Position numbers and translations under genes: made by a program. Source: an uncultured Bacteroidales bacterium (GTDB lineage: Bacteria > Bacteroidota > Bacteroidia > Bacteroidales > Bacteroidaceae). Taken from it: 64,000 bases of DNA. The notes below the pieces were generated by a model. The model was not told the DNA's origin. It worked only from the letters and a program-made list of their open reading frames with translations, and made no database searches. Numbering within the stretch: position 1 is the stretch's first letter; every line of letters starts with the position of its first letter. Positions 1 to 7,706 of the stretch are shown piece after piece. The stretch covers positions 29,603-93,602 of the forward strand of contig CACXKA010000009.1 in the NCBI GenBank assembly GCA_902768125.1, read 5' to 3'.

Positions 1-692
1 TCGGCAACCAGAGCTTGAAGCCTGAGAAGAGCAACTACTTTGCCCTCAATGCAGAATACCACACCGACAAACTGCTGATGAGCGTCACAGGCTATATCAA
101 CCTCATCAATGATATGGTCGTGAAGCAGAACATTGATGTGGATGACGCCTCACTCGCCATGCTGCAAGGAGAATTCCCTGAAATGACTGCAGAGGAGGCT
201 ACCAAGTTGGAGCGCTACACCCTCTACCAGAACAGCGACAAGGGCGATGTGAAGGGAGTGCAGGTGAACGTGTCGGCTAATCTGTTCCAAGGATTCAATC
301 TCTCTGCCAACTGGGCTTACACCTATGCACGAACCAAGAGCGAGAATGAATGGAGTGTGCTGGAGCGCAGCATTAGGAATACGGCAACTCTTGCCGCCAA
401 TTATCATCACACTTGGGGACGATATGCCCTCAATGTCAATTTGAACGGCCGACTGCAATCAAAGACCTATTACACTGGCTCGTATGAGAATGCGCCAGGC
501 TATGGTGTGTGGAATCTCAACACGACACATACGTTCGACTGCACGACATGGGCACTTCTCGAACCCAGTATCGGTATCGACAACCTCTTCGACAAAACTG
601 ATCATCGCATTGATTCCTCAGCACGCAAATACGCCCTCTATCATCCAGGCAGAATGCTCACCGTCGGACTCAAAGTGAAGTTCAAGCAATAA
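1..692 (+). CDS. TonB-dependent outer-membrane receptor, C-terminal part
   Basis: The open frame runs in from the left edge, so only the last 230 or so residues are seen. The first codons read GNQSLKPEKS, the conserved N-x-x-LKPE motif found near the middle of the beta-barrel of TonB-dependent receptors. What follows alternates amphipathic strands with turns (for example a strand around NTATLAANYHH and LNTTHTFDC), and the protein ends in a strand, GRMLTVGLKVKFKQ, as barrel proteins do. Such receptors import large ligands across the outer membrane using TonB energy. The cobalamin genes start 52 bases downstream, so a corrinoid (BtuB-like) ligand is plausible. That is inferred from context only; the plug and substrate loops lie outside the window. 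Confidence 0.85.
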   Translation, partial: GNQSLKPEKSNYFALNAEYHTDKLLMSVTGYINLINDMVVKQNIDVDDASLAMLQGEFPEMTAEEATKLERYTLYQNSDKGDVKGVQVNVSANLFQGFNLSANWAYTYARTKSENEWSVLERSIRNTATLAANYHHTWGRYALNVNLNGRLQSKTYYTGSYENAPGYGVWNLNTTHTFDCTTWALLEPSIGIDNLFDKTDHRIDSSARKYALYHPGRMLTVGLKVKFKQ

Positions 693-705
693 CCTCTTCA
701 ATCGC

Positions 706-737
706 TTGGAGCGTATTGAAATAATCACTATCTTTGC
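706..737 (+). promoter_or_regulatory. Bacteroidetes-type promoter of the cobalamin operon
   Basis: A TATCTTTGC box at 729-737 matches the Bacteroidetes -7 consensus TAnnTTTGC, with a TTG at 706-708 about 20 bases upstream. The ATG of the next gene follows only six bases after the box, so the mRNA would have almost no leader and no room for a riboswitch. Confidence 0.7.
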
Positions 738-743
738 CGCCGT

Positions 744-2144
744 ATGAAAAAGATTATCGTTGCAGGCATTGGGCCAGGTAGCCCTGAAGACATCACGCCG
801 GCAGTCATCAAGGCTGTGGGTGAGGCAGATGTGGTCGTTGGCTACAAATACTATTTTCAATTTATCACACCTTATTTGAAAGTGGGGTGCGAATGCATCG
901 ACACGGGCATGAAGCATGAACGCGAACGTGCGGAACAAGCCTTCCAACTGGCAGAACAAGACAAGACCGTCGTGGTCATCTCTTCTGGCGATGCTGGCAT
1001 ATATGGGATGACGCCACTCATCTATGAGATGAAGAAGCTGCGAGATACTGACATCATTGTGGAGGCTTTGCCAGGCATCTCAGCTTTCCAAAAGGCGGCA
1101 TCTTTGCTGGGTGCTCCTGTAGGGCATGACTTCTGCGTCATTTCCTTGAGCGACTTGATGACTCCTTGGGACGTCATCGAACGGAGAATCAAAGCGGCAG
1201 CTATGGGCGACTTTGTGACGGCAGTATATAATCCCAAGTCAAACGGCAGATATTGGCAACTTTATCGACTGCAAGAAATTTTCTTGCAAGAGCGTTCAGC
1301 TGACACACCTGTCGGCTATGTTCGACAGGCAGGACGTCCCAAACAAGAAGTGACCATCACCACCCTCGCCGAGTTCGACCCCGAGGATGTCGATATGTTC
1401 ACGGTGATTCTGATTGGTAATTCGCAATCCTACCAATGGAGTGGAAAGATGATTACCCCACGTGGCTACTATCGAGAGGGAACACAAGGTGAAGAAAAGA
1501 AGGGACAGCAGATTATGATGGAGTCGTTTAGTACCATTGAGAAGGAATTAAAACACCAAGATTATCCACTCGACCACAAATGGGCACTTCTCCATGCTAT
1601 TCATACCACCGCCGACTTCGAGATGGAGAACATCCTGAAGATGGATGCGGGTGCTGTAGAGACTATATATAATAATGTGAAGTCGGGGAAGCTCAAGACC
1701 ATCATCACGGATGTCACGATGGTGACCAGCGGTATTAGAAAAGGGGCACTACAACGACTTGGCATCGAAGCCAAATGTTATCTCTCCGACCCACGTGTGG
1801 CAGAAATGGCTGTGGAGAAAGGCATCACCCGCACACAAGCAGGCATCCGTCTCGCTGTCGAGGAACATCCCGATGCCCTCTTCGCTTTCGGCAACGCTCC
1901 CACCGCACTGATGGAACTCTGCGACCTGATCCGCAAGGGGAAAGCACATCCTGCTGGCATCATCGCCGCACCTGTGGGATTCGTCCATGTGAAAGAGTCG
2001 AAGCACATGGTCAAACCCTTCAAGAACATTCCCAAAATCATTGTTGAAGGACGCAAAGGGGGTAGTAACCTCGCCGCCACCCTGTGCAACGCTATCCTCA
2101 CTTTCAATGACGCAGCACAACTCAAACCCGGACGCGACCTATGA
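744..2144 (+). CDS. cobJ: Fused precorrin-3B C17-methyltransferase / precorrin-8X methylmutase
   Basis: Two corrin-ring enzymes are joined in one 466-residue chain. Residues 1-245 are a tetrapyrrole methylase: a glycine-rich start (VAGIGPGSPE), the SSGDAGIYGM loop and a VYNPKS region typical of CobJ/CbiH, which methylates C17 during ring contraction using SAM. Residues 255-466 are a CbiC/CobH methylmutase (HAIHTTADFEM near its start, TDVTMVTSGI, AFGNAPTAL and the GFVHVKESK segment), which moves the C11 methyl group to C12. The next gene overlaps by four bases (ATGA), so translation is probably coupled. Fusions of this kind are common in Bacteroidetes cobalamin operons. The enzyme acts in the cytoplasm in the early-insertion pathway. 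Confidence 0.93.
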   Translation: MKKIIVAGIGPGSPEDITPAVIKAVGEADVVVGYKYYFQFITPYLKVGCECIDTGMKHERERAEQAFQLAEQDKTVVVISSGDAGIYGMTPLIYEMKKLRDTDIIVEALPGISAFQKAASLLGAPVGHDFCVISLSDLMTPWDVIERRIKAAAMGDFVTAVYNPKSNGRYWQLYRLQEIFLQERSADTPVGYVRQAGRPKQEVTITTLAEFDPEDVDMFTVILIGNSQSYQWSGKMITPRGYYREGTQGEEKKGQQIMMESFSTIEKELKHQDYPLDHKWALLHAIHTTADFEMENILKMDAGAVETIYNNVKSGKLKTIITDVTMVTSGIRKGALQRLGIEAKCYLSDPRVAEMAVEKGITRTQAGIRLAVEEHPDALFAFGNAPTALMELCDLIRKGKAHPAGIIAAPVGFVHVKESKHMVKPFKNIPKIIVEGRKGGSNLAATLCNAILTFNDAAQLKPGRDL

Positions 2145-3349
2145 AGTTCTATGTAATCGGCATCACCGACAAACCACACCCGTTCTTTCCTCCCGATGTA
2201 CTGAACGTGATTCAGAGTGGACACACTTTCTCTGGTGGCAAGCGTCACCATGAGATTGTCACCCCATACCTTCCCGATGGGGCTGAGTGGATTGACATCA
2301 CAGCTCCCCTCACAGCAGTCTATGAGCAGTATCAACACTCAACCCTCCATACTCCACAGTCAACCATCATCGTCTTTGCCTCGGGCGACCCTCTCTTCTT
2401 CGGCTTTGCCAACACGCTCAAACGTGTATTTCCCGATGCAGAGATGAAGGTCTTTCCCACCTTCAACTCCCTACAGATGCTGGCACATCGCCTACTGATG
2501 CCCTACCATGACATGCATGTCGTCTCCCTCACAGGTCGCTCATGGCAGGAGTTCGACCGTGCCCTTATCGAAGGGGCTTCTCCTATAGGCATCCTGACCG
2601 ACAAGGAACATACTCCTGCCGCCATTGCCCAGCGTATGCTCGAATTTGGCTATACCGATTACACCATGCATATTGGGGAACATCTGGGTAATCCCCAACA
2701 CGAAAAGCTTTCTATCCTCCCATTGGAACAGGCATCCCAGCAGGACTTTTCCATGCCCAACTGCCTTATCCTCATAGGTGCTCACCCACGAAGATGGGGT
2801 ATTCCCGACCACGAATTCGCTCTTCTCGACCATCGAGAGAAGATGATCACCAAGATGCCTATCCGAATCCTTTCCCTACAGGCACTCGATTTGCCTCGCC
2901 GTCATACGCTATGGGACATTGGCTTCTGTACGGGCAGCATCAGTATAGAAGCCCGTTTGCAGTTTCCACACCTTCACATCGAGGCTTTCGATATCCGACC
3001 TGATTGCGAAGCTCTTCTTCGGGAGAATGCGCGCCGTTTTGGAGCACCTGGCATCAATATGCACATCGGCAACTTCTTGGAAGCTGACATCACATCTTTG
3101 CCCCGTCCTGATGCTGTTTTCATCGGTGGTCATGGCGGGCAGCTCAAAGACATCCTCAAGAAGGTGCTGACCGTATTGACCGATGACGGATGTATCGTGA
3201 TGAATAGCGTGAAAGCCCCCAAGGTCTTGACCGACAGTCACCAGCTTTGGGACGAGGCTTGCGAAGAACTTGGTTTGATACAAGATGCACCTTCCAAAAT
3301 CATATTGAACGAAAACCATCCAATCGAGATACTAAAATGCAGCAAATAG
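2141..3349 (+). CDS. cobL: Precorrin-6Y C5,15-methyltransferase (decarboxylating), CbiE-CbiT
   Basis: This 402-residue protein combines CbiE (residues 1-225; FASGDPLFFG loop at about 79-88) and CbiT (residues 235-402). The CbiT SAM motif I reads DIGFCTGS at 259-266, where DIGxGTGS is usual, so the second glycine is replaced by cysteine. CobL methylates C5 and C15 and removes the C12 acetate carboxyl group of the corrin ring. The chain contains a low-complexity stretch (QHSTLHTPQST, residues 65-75) encoded by five degenerate 7-bp repeat units at 2333-2367. It sits just before the conserved FASGDP loop and looks like an insertion. The gene overlaps its upstream neighbour by 4 bases and the downstream one by 13. 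Confidence 0.92.
   Translation: MKFYVIGITDKPHPFFPPDVLNVIQSGHTFSGGKRHHEIVTPYLPDGAEWIDITAPLTAVYEQYQHSTLHTPQSTIIVFASGDPLFFGFANTLKRVFPDAEMKVFPTFNSLQMLAHRLLMPYHDMHVVSLTGRSWQEFDRALIEGASPIGILTDKEHTPAAIAQRMLEFGYTDYTMHIGEHLGNPQHEKLSILPLEQASQQDFSMPNCLILIGAHPRRWGIPDHEFALLDHREKMITKMPIRILSLQALDLPRRHTLWDIGFCTGSISIEARLQFPHLHIEAFDIRPDCEALLRENARRFGAPGINMHIGNFLEADITSLPRPDAVFIGGHGGQLKDILKKVLTVLTDDGCIVMNSVKAPKVLTDSHQLWDEACEELGLIQDAPSKIILNENHPIEILKCSK
2333..2367 (+). repeat. Degenerate 7-bp tandem repeat inside cobL
   Basis: Five consecutive heptads (CAACACT, CAACCCT, CCATACT, CCACAGT, CAACCAT) lie in the CbiE coding region. The period of seven is not a codon multiple, so gain or loss of one unit would shift the frame. 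Confidence 0.6.
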
Positions 3350-4833
3350 CAGTCATACAAATCAATGAGGCTGGCAAAGATATCGCATTCTTGCTTCAGC
3401 GTCAGTTTAGTGCCCAAATCATACAACGAACAGATGTAGGTGAGTATTGGAACGACTTTGATGCTTTCATCTTCATCGGAGCGATGGGTATTTGTGTTCG
3501 CACTATTGCTCCCTATATCAAAGACAAGCATGAAGATCCTGCGATTGTATGTATCGACAGTCTGGGGAAGAACGTCGTCTCCGTTCTCTCTGGACATATC
3601 GGAGGTGCCAACGACCTGACCCGTCAAGTAGCCACCCTCCTCGAAGCCAATCCCGTCATCACTACCCAAAGCGACAACGCTGGTTTGTGGGCGCTCGACA
3701 CGTTGGAGAAGCGCTTCGATTGGTCTATTGCCAGTGGCATAGAAGATATGAACGACTGCATTTTTGCTTTTGTCAATCGTCAACCCACCGCTTTGCTTTT
3801 AGAGGTAAAAGATGAGGGCACCGACTATCTGGAGAAGACGCTTCCAACCCATGTGACCCTCATCAATGACATCAAAGAAGCCACGTCTGACAAGTACAAG
3901 TTACTCATTATCGTGTCACCTTTCAATCTGCCATATCCTGCCAATATGCTGGTTCTGCATTTTGTGCCGATGGTGGGAACGATAGGCTTTGGATTAGCAC
4001 ATCATCCACAGGATTACAAACAGATATATGACGAGATCAACCAGGCATTTGCCGAGCGAGGTATCTTGCCATGTTCCCACCGTTATTGTACCATTGACGT
4101 GAAGGCTGAAGAACCCTTTGTGGACGAGTTGAGGAATGTGTATCACGAAGATGTGGTGTTCTTCACCGCGGATGAACTGGCGAAAGTTGAAGTGCCCAAT
4201 CCCAGCACTACTGTTGAGAAGCATGTGGGCACGCCCAGTGTATGTGAGGCAGCCGCTATCATAGGGTCTAATTATGGTGAACTCATCATTCCTAAGGTGA
4301 AAGGCAAGAACTGGACAGCAGCCCTCGCCATCGACAAGCAACATCTCAAATCTCAAACCTCAAACTCCCAATCTCACATTGAGATTGTGGGTGCTGGTCC
4401 TGGCGACCCCGACCTCGTGAGTGTTCGTGGACGAAAAATGTTGGAGAAGGCAGACCTGATTCTCTATGCAGGTTCTCTGGTGCCCAAGGCATTGACTGAA
4501 TGTCACAAGCCCGGTGCAGTAGTGCGTTCGTCTGCCGACATGAACCTCGAAGAGCAATGTGCCCTCATGAAGGATCATTACGACCAAGGTCATTTCATCG
4601 TTCGTTTACACACGGGAGATCCTTGCATCTTCGGTGCTATTCAGGAGCAGATGGCATTCTTCGATCGGCATCAGATGTCCTATCACATCACCCCAGGCAT
4701 TTCTTCCTTCCTTGCTGCTGCTGCTGAGTTGAGAAGTCAGTTCACCATTCCAGAACGTACACAGACCATCATCCTTACACGAGGCGAGGGGCGTACTCCT
4801 ATGCCGGAAAAGGAGTGCAGCCATCGTGGATGA
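3337..4833 (+). CDS. CbiG fused to a truncated CobM/CbiF methyltransferase
   Basis: The start is placed at ATG 3337 (MQQIAVIQIN), inside the last codons of cobL, because codons upstream in this frame show no homology. Residues 1-310 are CbiG, the cobalt-precorrin-5A hydrolase that opens the lactone ring: FIGAMGICVRTIAPYI and VLSGHIGGAN are typical. A linker of 7-bp repeats (4341-4375) follows. Then comes the start of CobM/CbiF, the C11-methyltransferase (VGAGPGDPDLVSVRG, LYAGSLVP, HTGDPCIFGA, TPGISSF, TRGEGRTPMPEKE). After PEKE the frame runs into a stop at 4831-4833, while the CobM C-terminus continues in another frame from 4814. A CobM needs the later residues for its fold, so the methylase half is probably inactive unless this is a sequencing error. 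Confidence 0.88.
   Translation: MQQIAVIQINEAGKDIAFLLQRQFSAQIIQRTDVGEYWNDFDAFIFIGAMGICVRTIAPYIKDKHEDPAIVCIDSLGKNVVSVLSGHIGGANDLTRQVATLLEANPVITTQSDNAGLWALDTLEKRFDWSIASGIEDMNDCIFAFVNRQPTALLLEVKDEGTDYLEKTLPTHVTLINDIKEATSDKYKLLIIVSPFNLPYPANMLVLHFVPMVGTIGFGLAHHPQDYKQIYDEINQAFAERGILPCSHRYCTIDVKAEEPFVDELRNVYHEDVVFFTADELAKVEVPNPSTTVEKHVGTPSVCEAAAIIGSNYGELIIPKVKGKNWTAALAIDKQHLKSQTSNSQSHIEIVGAGPGDPDLVSVRGRKMLEKADLILYAGSLVPKALTECHKPGAVVRSSADMNLEEQCALMKDHYDQGHFIVRLHTGDPCIFGAIQEQMAFFDRHQMSYHITPGISSFLAAAAELRSQFTIPERTQTIILTRGEGRTPMPEKECSHRG
4341..4375 (+). repeat. Degenerate 7-bp tandem repeat in the CbiG-CobM linker
   Basis: Five heptads (ACATCTC, AAATCTC, AAACCTC, AAACTCC, CAATCTC) encode the linker LKSQTSNSQSH between the two fused enzymes, exactly at the domain border. 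Confidence 0.6.
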
Positions 4834-5092
4834 TGTCCAGAAGGAACTGTTGCAGGAATATCCAGCCGACACACCTGTCGCTGCTTGCTATCACCTCACA
4901 TGGCCTGACCAGAAGATTTATCGTGGGCAATTGAAGGACTTGGCAAAGATTGTACATGACAATCACCTGACCCTGACCACCATGCTCGTCGTAGGCGAAG
5001 CCATCGACAACCGTCACGGCTTTTCAGAACTATACAACAAAAACTTCACCCATCTTTTCCGGACGGGTGAAGATACTATTCAAATCGGGTGA
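4814..5092 (+). pseudogene. Frameshifted C-terminal part of CobM/CbiF
   Basis: This frame encodes SAAIVDDVQKELL followed by the conserved CobM tail (YPADTPVAACYHLTWPDQ, IYRGQLKDL, TMLVVGEAI). The preceding gene carries the first part of the same domain in another frame. Comparing the two parts with the usual CobM layout (GRTPxPE, then about 20 residues ending in a LSA motif, then the helix seen here), the bases for roughly 15-20 residues appear to be missing at about 4810-4816, and the frame changes there. The stop at 5090-5092 lies inside a 22-bp tandem repeat, so the natural end may also have been altered. A GTG at 4826 could start a short free protein, but that is unlikely to be functional. 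Confidence 0.8.
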
Positions 5093-5125
5093 AGATACTA
5101 TTCAAATCGGGTGAAGATAGTATTC
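5064..5125 (+). repeat. 22-bp tandem repeat, about 2.8 copies
   Basis: The 22-base unit starting CGGGTGAAGATACTATTC occurs perfectly at 5064-5085 and 5086-5107 and then degenerates from 5108. It spans the stop codon of the broken cobM and reaches to within a few bases of the convergent GH30 gene end. Confidence 0.85.
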
Positions 5126-5129
5126 GCTA

Positions 5130-7571
5130 TCATGGCATCACAACTTTGCGTCCACCGATGATATAGACTCCCTTCTGCATGTTTGCTTTGTCGATGCGAC
5201 GGCCCGAGAGGTCATAGACGGACTCGTCTTTAGTAATGTCAGAAGTCTGCTGAACATCTTCGATGGCGTCGGTCTCTGCAGACGCAGTGAGCGGAACAAG
5301 CATCCACTGCCGATGGATGGGTGTAGGATTGCTGTCCTGATACTGCCAGATAGTGACGGAGGTGCCTGCTGCCGTCGATTCGTTGCTCAGGTCAAAGCCA
5401 TGACTGCGGCCGTTGCTTGCCAAAATCTTGTAGAATGGATAGTCAACAGCGTCAATATAGAAATCTTGTTCGCTGGCTTGTCCCTTCTGAGCCGTCAGCG
5501 AGGAACTGTTGCTGTTGCGATGAGCCGTAAGTCGCAATCCGAGAGCATTCTGCAACCCATACTTCCCATTGCCCTTATCTGCCAATGTCCAACGCTGGGC
5601 ATCGCTGTATTCCAGATCCTCTATCGTCACTTTACTGCCTGTCGCCGTGATGGCGCGTGTAGTCTCATGACGAGGGATGATGATGTACTCGCCTCCATCA
5701 CGCAGCAGTTCTTCAGGTTGGATGGCTGCACTGCGGGCAGGGATGACGAGTGTGACAATGGACTGTGCAGGCATTGCTACACTGAGTGTGTTGCCATTGA
5801 GACTGATACCGTTTTTAGTGCTGAGCAGATTCTCACTGGCCGATGTGCGATATGCTTTGATATTGCTGAGCACAGGCAGTTCGGTAAAGAGCGAGAGGTC
5901 GATGTTGTGCATGGCCTTGGCTCCTTCGTTCAGCAGCACCACCACTAACGTGTCCCTGTTGGCATTGACGGCACAGAGCGATTGGGGGCAGGGCGAAGTA
6001 ATGATGTCGTAACCGCGACGGATGAAGCGTGTACAATGCTGACGCACATAGTAGTTCTTCACCTTCTTATACGTCTGGTTGGCAAAACTGCCCTGAATCG
6101 TACACCACTGGTCGTTGGCCTCCTCCATATACTGCCAATCAATCCAGGCTTCGGGTTGGATGTATCGCATATCGTCGAAGAGGCGCTGAGCCAATGCGAG
6201 GTTTCCGCCAATATCGTTGCCACCCGAACCTGTCTCGCTCATCCACAGTGGCATCTTAGACTGATGAGCCAACAGTGCCAGACGGGCACGGTCGGCATTA
6301 TTGCCTGAATAGGTATGCGTGTTCCATTGTCCCACTTTCGACAGCACACCAGCATTCTTGAATTGCTTAAAGCCCTCGACGCTGAGTCCGATGTTGGTTT
6401 CGTCTGATGCTGAGATGACCGTGTTGAGACCCGATGCACGCAGGATGGGTTCCAAGACACGGACAAACTTAATCTGAGACTGATAGTCGAAGTGGCAACC
6501 CTCCTGCGGGCCATTGGCATACCAGAAGTTGGTGACCGACTCGTTGAAAGGTTCGAGTGTCTTAAATTCTATACCGTATTCTTCCTTATAGTGCTTGCAC
6601 ACATCGACGAGATAGTGGGCGAACTCCTCGTAATACTCAGGCTTCAGATTGTCCTTGCCCCCATCCGTATTCCCGCTCACGCAGCCACTATAGGTCATAT
6701 AGTAAGGACATGAATTGCTGAAGGCCTCGAAGACGGCATCAGGACGTTTCTCCTTAATCTTCAACATAATCTTGCGCTGGGCTGCATCGCGGTCCCAATG
6801 ATAGTCATCGCCGCTGAAGTCCTTGAATCCCTCCATCTCGGCACGCAATCCCTTGCCGCGTCCCATGTGATGCTGGTCGCAATGTGCATTTGCAGGATCG
6901 TCGCCGCCACCGATGTTATAACGGAAATGGGAGTAGTTCAGACCTGTCGGGCTGACCATCCAATCCACTATCTCATCAATATGCTGGTCTGACCACTTGC
7001 CGCACTGACCTGCCCACCAGCAGAGCGACACGCCCCAACCGTCAAAGTGTTGGCGGACCACCTGCGGACTGACCATATAGTCGAAAGTGGCCACAGGCGG
7101 TGCTTGCATCACATCTTCGCTGAAGTACCACAGGTGCTTAATATCCGCACCATCCTTGTCGGTGTAAACCTTCTGATGAGGGTCGTTGCTGTCGGTGCCC
7201 AAATATCTGTTGTTCGCCTTGCAGCGCAGTTTGACGTATTGGCCCGAACCTGGCTCGATGCTCCATTTTGCCTCGTCAGCCGATGCGCTGGTCCCGAAGG
7301 TGGAGTTCCACGAACCCGTTTTCGACAGATATTGTGTTTTCCCTGCCACCTGGATGGTGTAGTAGCCATTGCCCACGGGCGTGATGGTCATCTGCTGAGG
7401 ATTCGCCTTCGTGGAGGCCTCAATCCATCCGCCATTGTCACTGCCCATCTCAAGGTGCTTTCCACTGCTATGCATCACATACAGCGTGGTGGCCTTGCTG
7501 AAACTGGTTTGAGCCGAAGCCGTCATAACGATAGCCACGGCCACAATCAATGATAGAAGTCTTTTGTTCAT
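5130..7571 (-). CDS. Secreted GH30-type glycosidase with ricin-like and sorting domains
   Basis: The ATG at 7571 gives an 813-residue protein with a signal peptide (MNKRLLSLIV through TASAQ). Residues 25-150 and about 640-765 look like ricin-type beta-trefoil carbohydrate-binding regions. Residues 165-560 resemble GH30 enzymes: HFDGWGVSLCWWA, an acid/base glutamate in EPFNES (E344) and a nucleophile in PLWMSETGSG (E446), followed by the usual beta-sandwich. The C-terminus (YDLSGRRIDKANMQKGVY, then GGRKVV) is the short beta domain used by many Bacteroidetes secreted proteins. The likeliest substrates are beta-1,6-galactans or similar plant side chains, by analogy with GH30 subfamily 5; this was not tested. 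It lies opposite to and between the two cobalamin blocks, with its own promoter. Confidence 0.85.
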   Translation of the reverse strand: MNKRLLSLIVAVAIVMTASAQTSFSKATTLYVMHSSGKHLEMGSDNGGWIEASTKANPQQMTITPVGNGYYTIQVAGKTQYLSKTGSWNSTFGTSASADEAKWSIEPGSGQYVKLRCKANNRYLGTDSNDPHQKVYTDKDGADIKHLWYFSEDVMQAPPVATFDYMVSPQVVRQHFDGWGVSLCWWAGQCGKWSDQHIDEIVDWMVSPTGLNYSHFRYNIGGGDDPANAHCDQHHMGRGKGLRAEMEGFKDFSGDDYHWDRDAAQRKIMLKIKEKRPDAVFEAFSNSCPYYMTYSGCVSGNTDGGKDNLKPEYYEEFAHYLVDVCKHYKEEYGIEFKTLEPFNESVTNFWYANGPQEGCHFDYQSQIKFVRVLEPILRASGLNTVISASDETNIGLSVEGFKQFKNAGVLSKVGQWNTHTYSGNNADRARLALLAHQSKMPLWMSETGSGGNDIGGNLALAQRLFDDMRYIQPEAWIDWQYMEEANDQWCTIQGSFANQTYKKVKNYYVRQHCTRFIRRGYDIITSPCPQSLCAVNANRDTLVVVLLNEGAKAMHNIDLSLFTELPVLSNIKAYRTSASENLLSTKNGISLNGNTLSVAMPAQSIVTLVIPARSAAIQPEELLRDGGEYIIIPRHETTRAITATGSKVTIEDLEYSDAQRWTLADKGNGKYGLQNALGLRLTAHRNSNSSSLTAQKGQASEQDFYIDAVDYPFYKILASNGRSHGFDLSNESTAAGTSVTIWQYQDSNPTPIHRQWMLVPLTASAETDAIEDVQQTSDITKDESVYDLSGRRIDKANMQKGVYIIGGRKVVMP

Positions 7572-7593
7572 AGTCTCTGATAGATTTGTCGGC

Positions 7594-7602
7594 ACAAAGG
7601 TA
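7594..7602 (-). promoter_or_regulatory. Promoter -7 box for the GH30 gene
   Basis: Read on the minus strand, TACCTTTGT lies 22 bases before the GH30 ATG. It faces away from the cobK promoter at 7646, so the two genes are divergently transcribed. Confidence 0.6.
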
Positions 7603-7645
7603 CAAATTTTTTATCACACAGAGGGCATGTTCGGTAAAAAATCCG

Positions 7646-7654
7646 TACCTTTGC
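7646..7654 (+). promoter_or_regulatory. Promoter -7 box for cobK-cbiD
   Basis: TACCTTTGC lies 52 bases before the ATG at 7707. The leader ends in an uninterrupted TA run (about 7690-7704) directly before the start codon. Confidence 0.65.
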
Positions 7655-7706
7655 CTTCGGACAACCAATCCGTCCATTCACATTCCTTCATATATATATA
7701 TATAAT

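Noticed and set aside
693-743. Cobalamin riboswitch before the cobalamin operon
   Set aside because: Only 51 bases are available and the promoter lies at their end; no conserved riboswitch core was seen here, at 7655-7706 or at 13545-13953.
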